Assembly (NCBI RefSeq): GCF_023822025.1 | Contig: NZ_CP082909.1 | Coordinates: 2,904,001 to 2,968,000 of the forward strand | Source of the DNA: Endozoicomonas sp. 4G | GTDB lineage: Bacteria > Pseudomonadota > Gammaproteobacteria > Pseudomonadales > Endozoicomonadaceae | DNA length: 64,000 nucleotides | Direction: 5' to 3' | In this document: piece by piece, positions 30,437 to 39,519 of the stretch | Layout of the letters: every line of letters starts with the position of its first letter | How positions within the stretch are numbered: the first letter of the stretch is position 1 | The notes under the pieces: generated by a model | What the model saw: only the letters and a program-made list of their open reading frames with translations | Told to the model about the DNA's origin: nothing | The model's database searches: none | Translations under genes and position numbers: made by a program

Positions 30437-30528
30437 TTCCGCTAGTCCGAGCACCCGAACAAGCTGTTGTGTCCGGGAGATAACTTCTTCTTTTGGTTTT
30501 TAACTTCTTCAGGTGGTTTGCATCGTTT

Positions 30529-30954
30529 ATGAAGATACTTTCAAGCCTGCTTTTCGCCCTGATGCTCCCTTTTTGCTCTTCTCTTTGGGCTGAGAATGTC
30601 ACCCTGACAACCCCTAAAAAAATATCTTTCTCCATAAACCCGCTGGGTAAGCCCTTGCGATCCAGGGATGAAAACGGATCTTTGCTGGAGTACAGAATGG
30701 ATGAGGACGGGATTCATCAGCTCACTAAAACTTATAATGAAACTGAACATGAGAACGAAGATACAATGGTTCCCTCTCAAGAAGAGTCTGACACTACCAA
30801 TTCTACAGCCGCAATCGTAGGTTGCACGGTAGTTTTTATGTGTGTGCTCACCTGCGTCGCTATATACACAGTAGCAGAACCTTATAAGAGGTATCGGATA
30901 GCAAGGCTTAACAGAAACCCGAGCTTATACATCAGAATAATCATTACCCATTAG
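30529..30954 (+). CDS. paralogue 4, internally deleted short member
   Basis: 141 residues from ATG 30529 (MKILSSLLFALMLPFC). It keeps the signal peptide and the first few residues of block 1 (LTTPKKISFSINPLGKPLR), then jumps to the end of block 2 (DENGSLLEYRMDEDGIHQL) and the carboxy transmembrane helix. About 200 residues of ectodomain are missing but the frame is kept. Either a decayed copy or a minimal membrane protein; the open frame and its standard upstream repeat leave both possible. Confidence 0.65.
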   Translation: MKILSSLLFALMLPFCSSLWAENVTLTTPKKISFSINPLGKPLRSRDENGSLLEYRMDEDGIHQLTKTYNETEHENEDTMVPSQEESDTTNSTAAIVGCTVVFMCVLTCVAIYTVAEPYKRYRIARLNRNPSLYIRIIITH

Positions 30955-30990
30955 GTGCGAAAGCTAAAGACCGTGCCAACCACCCTTCGT

Positions 30991-31033
30991 CCGTTCACCC
31001 TGAGCGGAGTCGAAGGGCGCTCAGGGTGAACGG
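30991..31033. terminator. perfect 15 bp palindromic hairpin between convergent genes
   Basis: CCGTTCACCCTGAGC (30991-31005) pairs exactly with GCTCAGGGTGAACGG (31019-31033) around 13 bases. It lies between paralogue 4 and ygfX, which converge. The sequence resembles the CCCTTCGACTCCGCTCAGGG type of palindrome seen dispersed in many bacterial genomes, so it may be a repeat element that also terminates transcription. Confidence 0.6.
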
Positions 31034-31039
31034 AACCCG

Positions 31040-31483
31040 TCACTTTCTACCTTTAGCCATCAACAATAAACGCAACCTCAAAGCGTGCAGCGATTCAGGG
31101 CGATCGGAGTCTTTGAAAAAATTCACCGAGTAATTTCGTTCATCCTCCCCACGAAATCTCAGGCATATCAACCAGGGCAATACCAGCCATTCTCCCTTAG
31201 GCATACCAGGCTGCCAACCTTTACAGGTCTTGATGAACCATCGATCTTTATACCAGCGTATAGCCAGCACACTGCCATCAAGGCTCTTTTTTAGCCGCAG
31301 CAGATAATAATGAATGGCAGAGGCAGTCAGACCTGTAAACAATAACAAGGTATACAGAAAATCAAGAGAGGTGAAAAACAATGCCAGGCTGGCAAACAGA
31401 TAACAGAGGGCAGCCAGTATTAAGTGGCGAACAGACCGACCTGCCCGCACTTCAATCATCGGATTATTGGGCGCCGCAGGCAT
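31040..31483 (-). CDS. ygfX: YgfX/CptA family membrane protein
   Basis: 147 residues. Two close transmembrane helices (about 20-55), then a soluble domain with W-rich motifs (LAIRWYKDRWFIKTCKG, EWLVLPWLICLRFRG). This is the YgfX layout. Its first 20 bases overlap the sdhE 3' end, as in E. coli. YgfX was reported as an inhibitor of MreB and FtsZ, but the toxin label is disputed. The start could also be ATG 31459. Confidence 0.85.
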   Translation of the reverse strand: MPAAPNNPMIEVRAGRSVRHLILAALCYLFASLALFFTSLDFLYTLLLFTGLTASAIHYYLLRLKKSLDGSVLAIRWYKDRWFIKTCKGWQPGMPKGEWLVLPWLICLRFRGEDERNYSVNFFKDSDRPESLHALRLRLLLMAKGRK

Positions 31484-31766
31484 CCTTCAAACCGCTATCC
31501 AAACCACTATCCAAACCACTACGGGCAAACTGCAGAACCTTATCCACCATGCTCGCCAGCCCGGGATCCTGAGGACGCCCCTCGCCCATAAACCAGGCAA
31601 ACAGATCCGGATCTTCACAATCAATCAATGTCAGATAGACCGACTGATCCTGCGCAGACAGTTTTTTAAAAGCCTGGTTGGTAAAGGGCTCAAGCAAGAC
31701 ATCCAGCTCCAGCATACCGCGTCGACTGTGCCACTGCAGGCGTCTGAAGTCATCAGCGCTCAACAT
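31464..31766 (-). CDS. sdhE: succinate dehydrogenase assembly factor SdhE
   Basis: 100 residues. Promotes covalent FAD attachment to SdhA and FrdA. The family RGxxE motif is present as RRGMLELD, then DPDLFAWFMGEG. The carboxy end is lengthened by a 12-base tandem repeat giving SGLDSGLDSGLK, which also shifts the overlap with ygfX. Divergent from ygfZ, which also belongs to flavin/Fe-S maturation. Confidence 0.92.
   Translation of the reverse strand: MLSADDFRRLQWHSRRGMLELDVLLEPFTNQAFKKLSAQDQSVYLTLIDCEDPDLFAWFMGEGRPQDPGLASMVDKVLQFARSGLDSGLDSGLKDACGAQ
31489..31524. repeat. 12 bp tandem repeat at the sdhE 3' end
   Basis: AAACCGCTATCC, AAACCACTATCC, AAACCACTACGG in a row. Encodes repeated SGLD in SdhE. 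Confidence 0.7.
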
Positions 31767-32002
31767 TATCCAAATACTCCCTTGATTAAACAGAAAGTCT
31801 TGTTACAAGACCCGAGGGAAACTGCCTGAAAGCAGACAGCGACGAGCATTATACGGTTTAGTTAACGCCCTGAATACTCTATATTATGCCCACCAGCATT
31901 ATGACGACCAACGTCGACCCGCCCTTGCCTGTATCCATTGCCAGCCAGCAGGGATACTGAAATCAGAGCACAGTTCAGAACGAAACATTGTAGGAATGGA
32001 TC

Positions 32003-33058
32003 ATGACTAACGATCGAGAAGAAAGATGCCAACGGTTTTTTACTGAGCGGGGCGCTCGCTATGAAAACGGCAAACTGCTTGACTTCGGTGAAGACTCTTC
32101 AACCCCTGAACCGGAAAGCCCGACATTATCGGTGCTGGATCAAAAAGCCCTGTTACAGGTTTCTGGCCCGGACAGCCTGAAGTTTCTCCAGGGACAGCTC
32201 ACCTGCAATCTTGATACCCTTTCGACGGAGCAGTTTTCAGGGGGGGCGGCCTGCACTCCCAAAGGCAGAATGTTCACCAGCTTCACACTGCTCAAAGCCA
32301 GTGAAGAGCAATTCATGATGGCCATGCATCGGGGATTGATTGAGAGCACCCAGACTTCCCTTGGCAAATACGCTGTGTTTTATAAAACTGAACTGACCCC
32401 CGACCAAAACTACATTTGCCTGGGACTCTCTGGAAAGGCTGTTGAAGAGAAGATTGCCAGTCTGTTTAATGACGTTCCCAATGACAACAGCGCCCTGAAT
32501 ATTGATCAGCAGGGTTGGCTTCTGAACCTCTCCGGGGCAGTCAATCGTTTTGAACTCTGGATTACCCTTGAGCATCTGGCAACACTCTGGGATAAACTCA
32601 CAAAGCAATTCACGCCCGCAGGGCATCAGCACTGGCAGCTGCTGGATTGCCTCGCCGTTGAGCCTAACCTGTCACCGGAGATTGCAAATAATTACATTCC
32701 ACAGCATCTTAATCTGTCCTCACTAAAAAGTGTCAGCTTCAGAAAAGGCTGCTACACCGGCCAGGAAATTGTTGCCCGCATGCAAAACCTCGGACAACTA
32801 AAAAGTCGTTGCTATCGCCTCAGCTCAGACCAGCCGCTGACACTTGTACCTGATACACGCCTGTTCAATAGTGCAGGCAAAGCGATAGGTGAAGTGATTG
32901 CGAGTGTACAAACCCAGCAGACAACTGAAGTACTGGCAGTGATTCGTGTTGAATCTGCTGAAGACAATGATGTTCGACTGGACGGAGAGGAAGGACTAAA
33001 ACTCAATTGCCAGCCACTGCCCTATAAAATAGATCCCAAACAGGAGCTGCAATTTTAA
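32003..33058 (+). CDS. ygfZ: tRNA-modifying protein YgfZ (folate-binding, Fe-S maintenance)
   Basis: 351 residues. Homologous to the T-protein of the glycine cleavage system. Helps keep Fe-S enzymes such as MiaB working with folate. The signature KGCYTGQEIVARM with its conserved Cys is complete (about residues 250-262), after an amino-terminal folate-binding domain with LQGQLTCNLDTL. ATG 32003 has TAGGA upstream. Divergent from sdhE as in other gammaproteobacteria. Confidence 0.94.
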   Translation: MTNDREERCQRFFTERGARYENGKLLDFGEDSSTPEPESPTLSVLDQKALLQVSGPDSLKFLQGQLTCNLDTLSTEQFSGGAACTPKGRMFTSFTLLKASEEQFMMAMHRGLIESTQTSLGKYAVFYKTELTPDQNYICLGLSGKAVEEKIASLFNDVPNDNSALNIDQQGWLLNLSGAVNRFELWITLEHLATLWDKLTKQFTPAGHQHWQLLDCLAVEPNLSPEIANNYIPQHLNLSSLKSVSFRKGCYTGQEIVARMQNLGQLKSRCYRLSSDQPLTLVPDTRLFNSAGKAIGEVIASVQTQQTTEVLAVIRVESAEDNDVRLDGEEGLKLNCQPLPYKIDPKQELQF

Positions 33059-33123
33059 AGGGCCAACAGCCAGACGAGAATCTTCATACACGACCCCTGT
33101 CGGGCTGCCTGCACTACCGCAGG

Positions 33124-36100
33124 TCAGGCTCCCAGTTCTGACTGAAGGTTCTCGAGAATCCGCTCCGCCTCTTCAAAGTCATAGAATCGAATGCACTTCT
33201 GCAACCCTTCCAGCGTCTGTTTATCCACCTTGTCGGCCAGTCCACCCACCAGTTCAGAAACAGACTCAGAGGCTGACACATCCCCTTCCTGAAGCTGCGT
33301 GATCATGGAACTCATAAGGTAGGACAGGCGCTCAATCTCGACCATACCTTCGCCTACGATTTCTTCTTCCGGATGCTTGTCAACCAGCTGTTCAAGACCG
33401 TCCATCACCTCATTAAAGGCCTGTTCAAAACTATCTATCAACGCTTTTGAGGGCAAATCGCTCCGGGCTCTCAAGGCAGCTTCTAATCGAGCCGCGGTAA
33501 TATGCAGTTGTTCTGCTCCAAGAGTACCTCCGGCGCCCTTGACACCATGAACAACAAAACTGGCACCTTCCCAATCCCGCTTATCCAGACAGTCAAACAG
33601 CTTCTGCAAGTCGTCCTTCTGATCCAGATAAAAGTTGACCAGCAACTGGCGGTATAAACCGATATTCCCACTCACCCGGTTCAGGCCATTGTGGAGATGA
33701 ATGCCTGCCAATCTCTCCAGCTCGTCTGTGAACTCTTTCTGCTCAGACTCTCCGGTTACCTCAGAAGTTAATGGCACACTTTCTTTGGAGACCTGAAGCC
33801 AGTGAGCGACCATTTCTTGCAGCTCAGCAGGATTCAACGGTTTGGATATATGATCATTCATACCCGCCTGCAAACAACGTTCACGATCGCCAGTCATAGC
33901 ATGGGCCGTCATGGCAATAATCGGCAGGTCGTTATTACCAATGTTTTGTCGTATTATTTTGGTCGCCTGGTAGCCATCCATCTGGGGCATCTGGATATCC
34001 ATAAAGACCAGGTCAAAGGCTTTGGATTCAAGAATATCGACGGCCTCCTGACCATTATCAGCCAGCGTTACCGTCAGTCCTGTACCTTCCAGCAATTCAA
34101 GGGCGACCTGCTGATTAATTGCATTATCTTCTACCAGCAGAATCTCACCATTGAGCGTCTGCTTTCTGGCAACACTGTCGACCTTCTTACTGCCATCACC
34201 CGAGCTTTTGTAATTCAGGGTGCGCAGCATGGTTTCCACCAACACAGGGCTGCTGGCCGGCTTGATCAGGAAAGCATCCACCTTGCCAGAAGCCCTGGCC
34301 ATCACCTCTTCACGACCGTAGGCCGAAATCATGATCAATATCGGTACAGAAGCAAGGTTCAGCGCCCTGATCTGCTCTGCCAGTTCAATACCATCGGTCT
34401 CAGGCATGCGCCAGTCCAGCAGCGTAACAGCCACCGGATTGTCCGACGAGTCAAGATTGTGCTCCCTCAGGATATTCAGAGCCGTGACACTGTCCCCGGC
34501 TTCCAAAGCTTCACAACCAAAACCAGCGAGCTGGCTGACCAGAACCTGTCGAGCTTCCTCAGTGTCATCGACGACCAACACCCGGGTACCCACCAGCGAC
34601 TGGTCAGTAAGCCCGAAGGACTCACCCAGACCCAGCTCAACGTCAAAACGGAAGGTACTGCCCCGATCAATTTCAGACTCTACCTCGATATCACCGCTCA
34701 TCATATTGACCAGACTTCGACAGATAGCCAAACCCAGACCCGTACCACCAAACTTGCGGGTAGTAGAGCCATCAATCTGAGAAAACGACTCAAACAGTCT
34801 AGCCTGATGCTCACGACTGATACCTATGCCCGTATCGCGAACCTCAAAACAGATTCTGGCTGTTTTTGAATTAAGCGACATCAGGCTTGCTATTATTCTG
34901 ACCGTCCCGTGATGGGTGAACTTCACGGCATTATGAATCAGGTTAATCAATACCTGCCCAAGGCGAAGAGGGTCACCTTTAAGGCGGCGTGGAATCTCCG
35001 GGGCAATGTCATAACTGAGCGCAATCCCCTTCTCTTCTGCCTTTACATTGGTGATGTCATAAACATTGTCAAAAACATCCCCCAGGTCAAAATCAATGGT
35101 CTCCATATTGAGCTTTCCGGCTTCAATTCTGGAAAAATCAAGAATGTCGTTAATGATGCCTAACAGGGCATGGGCAGAAGACTGGATCTTATCGACATAA
35201 TCCTGCTGCTTGTTGGACATTTCTGTCTGCAGCACCAGGTGGCTCAGACCAATAATGGCATTCATTGGCGTGCGGATTTCATGGCTCATATTGGCCAGGA
35301 AGTTACTTTTCGCCAGGTTGGCCTGATCGGCCGCCTCTTTGGCTTTATGCAGCGTTTCCTCAGCATGTTTACGATCGGTGATGTCACGCCCGGTGGCAGA
35401 AAGGTAACCTTCACCTTCGTATTCCATATAGTTGGCCGTCACTTCAACCGGGAAAACCCTGCCGTCATGGGTTTTACGCAGAGTCTCATAAGTCATTGCC
35501 TTGCTGATGGTCAGCCGATCCCAGAGCCGCTCCCAGGAAGTCTCAGTAACCGCCGGATTGATGTCCATGATACTGAGCTCCATCATCTGATCGGTGGTAT
35601 AACCCAGGGCACGACAAGCAGACTCATTGACGTATTTATGGCTGCCATCATGGCGAAACCAGTGAATATGGTCAGAGGCCTGATCCAGGGTGAAGCAGGC
35701 CATGGAAAGTTCACGCTCACGCTCTTTCTGCTCAGTAATATCAACCAGGGTACCTACTGCACGAAGTGGGTGGCCTCGACTGTCCCGGAAAACGACCTTA
35801 CCTTTATTTCTGACCGTTGCGTAACTGCCATCTTTGCGCCTGATACGGTATTCATAGACGAAGGCTTCATCCGAGTGAGCAAACTGGTCGTTAAAGAAGT
35901 CAATGGTAGCAATCTTGTCATCCGGGTGAATAAGACGACGCCAGACGCCCAAAGTATTGGTTAGCTCGCCAGTCTCATAACCCAGCATACGTTGATACCG
36001 GGGACTGAAATAGATACATTCGTTGACGATATCCCAGTCCCAGAGACCATCGGAAGCGGCATCCATTGCCAGCTGATAACGCTCTTCACTGGATCTCAGG

Positions 36101-39054
36101 GCATCTTCAGACAGTTGTCGTGAACGGGCAACAGCCACCAGCTCACTGGCCCTGCGCAGGAGATCCACCTCATCACTCAGCAGTTCGTCTTCGGTCTGAC
36201 GATTAAGGAATACAACCCCACCCGTCTCTTCACCGAATAACGTCATGGCAAAATGAATACCTGTTATCACCCCGTCCTTACTGAGACTCTGCAAATAGTC
36301 ACTTTTGCCGGGCTGCTTATCATCAACATTCAGCGTAAGCGCAGCGATACCTTCTGCAGCTATACCTTCTCCTGAAGGCTGACTTTTCTGTTTGATGATA
36401 TCCCGGAGCAGCTCACTCAAGTGATCCATTTTCAGCGAGTTACTGTTGGACCAGCCATGCTCAATAGCGGCATGACCATTCGTCTTCGAATAAACCAAAG
36501 CCAAATCGTAACTCAGAAAGACCGCCAGCTTACGAAGGAAATACTGAACAGCCTCTCCAAGCGGTTTGTTAATGAGCTTTCTGGAAATATTGCTGAGCAA
36601 ACGATCCAGGTCTGAACGGGCTTTCAACTCTTCTTCGGCACGCTCCCTTTCACCGATTTCCAGAGTCAGCCTGCGATTCCAGTAAATAATCAGGATCAGC
36701 GTGACAAGAACCAGCAACAGACCAATGAACAACTCTTTATTAGGCTGCCAGCTCAACTCGGTAATAGAGACCCAGCGACTGTTAATTTGTGCCTTCTCTG
36801 TCTCAGTCAGACTGTCAACAGTTTTCTGCAAAATGGAACCCAGCATGGGCCAGTCGTTACGACTGCCAAGGGCATATTCATACTCAAAACCGGCCTCACC
36901 TACCACGCGGATATTGGTGACCTTGAGCCGGTCAAGCTCAAAACTGGCTGCCGCAATATCGGCAATCACCGCATCCAGGGCACCACTGGAAACCAGGTTA
37001 ATACCGCTGCTGAGACTGGCGATGGGCCGGAAATCAATGTCGCCGTTTTTGGCCCTGAAATAATCAAGGGCAGCACTACCGGCTATATAACCGACCGTGC
37101 GCCCTTCCAGATCCCGAATATCTTCGATGGTGTTATCCGAGGTTCTGGCCAGAATCACCGAAGGCACTTTGAACAATGGACTGGTAAAGTCCAGATAGCG
37201 ACTGCGCTCATCTGTCTTCTGTACCATACCGAGCACATCGGTTTCATGACGATAGGCACGACCCAGAGATTCGGTCCAGACTTTGGAGGGGTTAAGGCGG
37301 AATGTGAAACCCAGGCGATCCTCAAGAAGACGAATATAATCAACGGCGATGCCCTGATAACTCCCGTCTTCGTCCTGGAAAAGAAATGGCGGATGGTCGG
37401 TCTGCACATCAATCTCAATAATACGATTCCGATCCAGCCAGCGACGCTCCGCCTCGGTCAGATCGACGCTGGTAACGCCTTTTCCGAAATACCGGTTGTC
37501 GCTGTTAACAATCCAGCGTTCTTCAATCTTCCGGTACTCTTCAGGCGAGATATCTCCCAGCCCTCTATTAACCAGCGCAATCAGATCCTCACTGTTATCC
37601 AGGGCCACCCCGGCACCAATCGCTTCATTCATGTTGAAGTATTTGCTGCTGCTGAGTTCGCCGATCAGGCCCAGGGCACCCAAGGTAGACTCAACCACCA
37701 CAGGTTCTCCCATGAAGGCATCGATATCACCTTTGAACAGGCTCTGAATCAGATCAGTGGTATTATTACCAGTGACCAGCTTGACGCCCGGAAGCCATTT
37801 ATTAACAAACTCTTCATGACTGGAACTAGCAATCACCCCCAGCTTTTTGCCTTCCAGCTCAGAATCCAGGTCATTCAGTGGATGGCTGCTGCGATAGTAA
37901 ATTCTTGAATTGAGGCCATAGAAGGGATTGGACATGACCATCCACTCACTGCGGGCCCTGGAGGGAGAAATACTGCCCAGGATATCGGCCTTGCCACTTT
38001 TCAACGCCTGAATAATTTCAGCCCGGTCCCCCATTCTAAAGCGAATGGGCGTAGAGGTTTTTTCAGACCATGTCTGCCAGATGTCGACGTACATACCGGC
38101 CGGTTTGCCTAATGCATTCACAAAAGACAGAGGGGCTGAAGCCGCTTCCAGGGCAATGACCAGCCTGCCCGAAGTATTACGATCGTAGCCAAGCCAGCGT
38201 TCGAATACCAGGCGCCTGCGATCTTCAGGTATCATTTCCATACCACTCTCGATAAGAGACCCCAGGGCAGAACGACTGTTATTGATTCCGGCTACCAGCG
38301 AAACCGTACTATCAATAGAAGATTCATGGAGGGAGTAATCGGAGCTGACGCCCCGACTTGCCAGATAATATCCCAGTACATCAGCATTACCGGCAAACAG
38401 CGCTACCTTTCTGGAGGCAATGTCATCAATCATCAAACGCTGACTGTCATACTCTTTCAGGTTGGCGTCAGGCAACCCTTTAACGACCTTATCCTTCAGA
38501 TAGCCCCTGCCCAGAATAGCAACCTGATGCTCCGACAACAGCTCATCAATGGGCTTGGAAGCAATATCGTTGCGGATAAACAACCCCCTGCGACTCTGGA
38601 GAATCTCACGGGGCAGAATGCCCTGTTCGGTGGCTTCATCCGCCTCCCCAAGCAGAGCAATGACATCAATCTCGTCGTTTTTAAGTCGATCAATCGCCTG
38701 CTGCTGTGTCATGGGATAGAACTGGACAGGTACGCCCACCTGTTCAGACCACTCCCGCCAGAGATCGAGTATCAGGCCGTCGGGTTCACCGGCATCATTG
38801 GTGAAAGCCCAGGGCAGGGAATTCGGCGTATAGGCAATCTTGAGGGGTTTGTAATAGCCTGAGTCCGCCCCTGTCCTGTTTTCTGCTGACCAGCCGGGCA
38901 ACGACAAAGCGCAGAAAAAAAGCAGGCTTACACAGCAAAAAATCAGGCCACGTTTTCTTTTTATTGTGAAAATAGACTGATCTTCGGAGGCCTCCAGGCT
39001 GGCCACCAGTTCAGGACTGTTTTCACGCTCAAGGCTGTTTAGAGCGTATGACAT
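33124..39054 (-). CDS. BvgS-like hybrid histidine kinase with three periplasmic binding domains
   Basis: 1976 residues, membrane sensor of unknown signal. Order: amino-terminal membrane segment about 36-55; three tandem type-3 solute-binding (Venus-flytrap) domains at about 70-290, 295-515 and 543-765, each starting with an I-A/D-x-[TE] strand and proline-rich pocket (IAYTPNSLPWAF, IALEAASAPLSF, IDVQTDHPPFLF); transmembrane helix 775-793; GAF-like region about 815-980; PAS about 988-1110 and 1118-1230; HisKA with His1258 (FLANMSHEIRTPMN); HATPase (GGTGLGLAICRS); receiver 1 with Asp1547; receiver 2 with Asp1686; HPt with His1836 (FVVHGVKGAGG). All phosphorelay residues are present. No response-regulator gene lies beside it, so its partner is elsewhere. 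Ends 66 bases from the convergent ygfZ. Confidence 0.93.
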   Translation of the reverse strand: MSYALNSLERENSPELVASLEASEDQSIFTIKRKRGLIFCCVSLLFFCALSLPGWSAENRTGADSGYYKPLKIAYTPNSLPWAFTNDAGEPDGLILDLWREWSEQVGVPVQFYPMTQQQAIDRLKNDEIDVIALLGEADEATEQGILPREILQSRRGLFIRNDIASKPIDELLSEHQVAILGRGYLKDKVVKGLPDANLKEYDSQRLMIDDIASRKVALFAGNADVLGYYLASRGVSSDYSLHESSIDSTVSLVAGINNSRSALGSLIESGMEMIPEDRRRLVFERWLGYDRNTSGRLVIALEAASAPLSFVNALGKPAGMYVDIWQTWSEKTSTPIRFRMGDRAEIIQALKSGKADILGSISPSRARSEWMVMSNPFYGLNSRIYYRSSHPLNDLDSELEGKKLGVIASSSHEEFVNKWLPGVKLVTGNNTTDLIQSLFKGDIDAFMGEPVVVESTLGALGLIGELSSSKYFNMNEAIGAGVALDNSEDLIALVNRGLGDISPEEYRKIEERWIVNSDNRYFGKGVTSVDLTEAERRWLDRNRIIEIDVQTDHPPFLFQDEDGSYQGIAVDYIRLLEDRLGFTFRLNPSKVWTESLGRAYRHETDVLGMVQKTDERSRYLDFTSPLFKVPSVILARTSDNTIEDIRDLEGRTVGYIAGSAALDYFRAKNGDIDFRPIASLSSGINLVSSGALDAVIADIAAASFELDRLKVTNIRVVGEAGFEYEYALGSRNDWPMLGSILQKTVDSLTETEKAQINSRWVSITELSWQPNKELFIGLLLVLVTLILIIYWNRRLTLEIGERERAEEELKARSDLDRLLSNISRKLINKPLGEAVQYFLRKLAVFLSYDLALVYSKTNGHAAIEHGWSNSNSLKMDHLSELLRDIIKQKSQPSGEGIAAEGIAALTLNVDDKQPGKSDYLQSLSKDGVITGIHFAMTLFGEETGGVVFLNRQTEDELLSDEVDLLRRASELVAVARSRQLSEDALRSSEERYQLAMDAASDGLWDWDIVNECIYFSPRYQRMLGYETGELTNTLGVWRRLIHPDDKIATIDFFNDQFAHSDEAFVYEYRIRRKDGSYATVRNKGKVVFRDSRGHPLRAVGTLVDITEQKERERELSMACFTLDQASDHIHWFRHDGSHKYVNESACRALGYTTDQMMELSIMDINPAVTETSWERLWDRLTISKAMTYETLRKTHDGRVFPVEVTANYMEYEGEGYLSATGRDITDRKHAEETLHKAKEAADQANLAKSNFLANMSHEIRTPMNAIIGLSHLVLQTEMSNKQQDYVDKIQSSAHALLGIINDILDFSRIEAGKLNMETIDFDLGDVFDNVYDITNVKAEEKGIALSYDIAPEIPRRLKGDPLRLGQVLINLIHNAVKFTHHGTVRIIASLMSLNSKTARICFEVRDTGIGISREHQARLFESFSQIDGSTTRKFGGTGLGLAICRSLVNMMSGDIEVESEIDRGSTFRFDVELGLGESFGLTDQSLVGTRVLVVDDTEEARQVLVSQLAGFGCEALEAGDSVTALNILREHNLDSSDNPVAVTLLDWRMPETDGIELAEQIRALNLASVPILIMISAYGREEVMARASGKVDAFLIKPASSPVLVETMLRTLNYKSSGDGSKKVDSVARKQTLNGEILLVEDNAINQQVALELLEGTGLTVTLADNGQEAVDILESKAFDLVFMDIQMPQMDGYQATKIIRQNIGNNDLPIIAMTAHAMTGDRERCLQAGMNDHISKPLNPAELQEMVAHWLQVSKESVPLTSEVTGESEQKEFTDELERLAGIHLHNGLNRVSGNIGLYRQLLVNFYLDQKDDLQKLFDCLDKRDWEGASFVVHGVKGAGGTLGAEQLHITAARLEAALRARSDLPSKALIDSFEQAFNEVMDGLEQLVDKHPEEEIVGEGMVEIERLSYLMSSMITQLQEGDVSASESVSELVGGLADKVDKQTLEGLQKCIRFYDFEEAERILENLQSELGA

Positions 39055-39187
39055 AAGAGTTCGTTCTAGATCGTACAGGGCTTAGCCCGAACATTTTACC
39101 TGGAATCGCAAGGCATGCTACTGAGGGAAATACGCATTTTCACTCACAGGCTAAAATGAGTAAAGGCACTCCCATTCCGGATCAATT

Positions 39188-39472
39188 ATGGATATCGAAA
39201 AACAATCCCAAAAAACCCTTGATGAAAGCAAGAGCAGTATTCTTGAAGCTCAGAACCTGATGGACAAGATGGCTACCCTGCGTGGCAAGCTGAACATCAA
39301 GGAAGGCGCTGGTCGGCGCTACCTGCAAAGAATCAAGCCTGATGAAGCCAGCCTGAAAACTGCCGAGAAAGAAATTGCCCGCCAATACACAGGAACCAGC
39401 AACAACCCTGAACGGAAGAAAAAGAAACACAAAAACCTGATGAATGCCCTGCACAGAAACGGCAGGGCCTGA
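39188..39472 (+). CDS. small charged hypothetical protein
   Basis: 94 residues, not recognised. Helical and charged, likely coiled coil at 5-35, with a Lys/Arg-rich end (NPERKKKKHKNLMNALHRNG). ATG 39188, 47 bases before recC on the same strand, so it may be co-transcribed with recCBD. A nucleic-acid role is only a guess from the basic tail. Confidence 0.55.
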   Translation: MDIEKQSQKTLDESKSSILEAQNLMDKMATLRGKLNIKEGAGRRYLQRIKPDEASLKTAEKEIARQYTGTSNNPERKKKKHKNLMNALHRNGRA

Positions 39473-39519
39473 TTCAGTGTTGACATACCCCGTCAGAACA
39501 TGAAGAGTTAGAGTCATTA

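Noticed and set aside
31040-31766. sdhE-ygfX as a CptAB toxin-antitoxin system
   Set aside because: SdhE is established as a flavinylation factor and the toxin role of YgfX is disputed; treated as a conserved housekeeping pair.
33802-34869. 355-codon plus-strand open frame
   Set aside because: Antisense to the receiver and kinase domains of the large hybrid kinase; a shadow frame.
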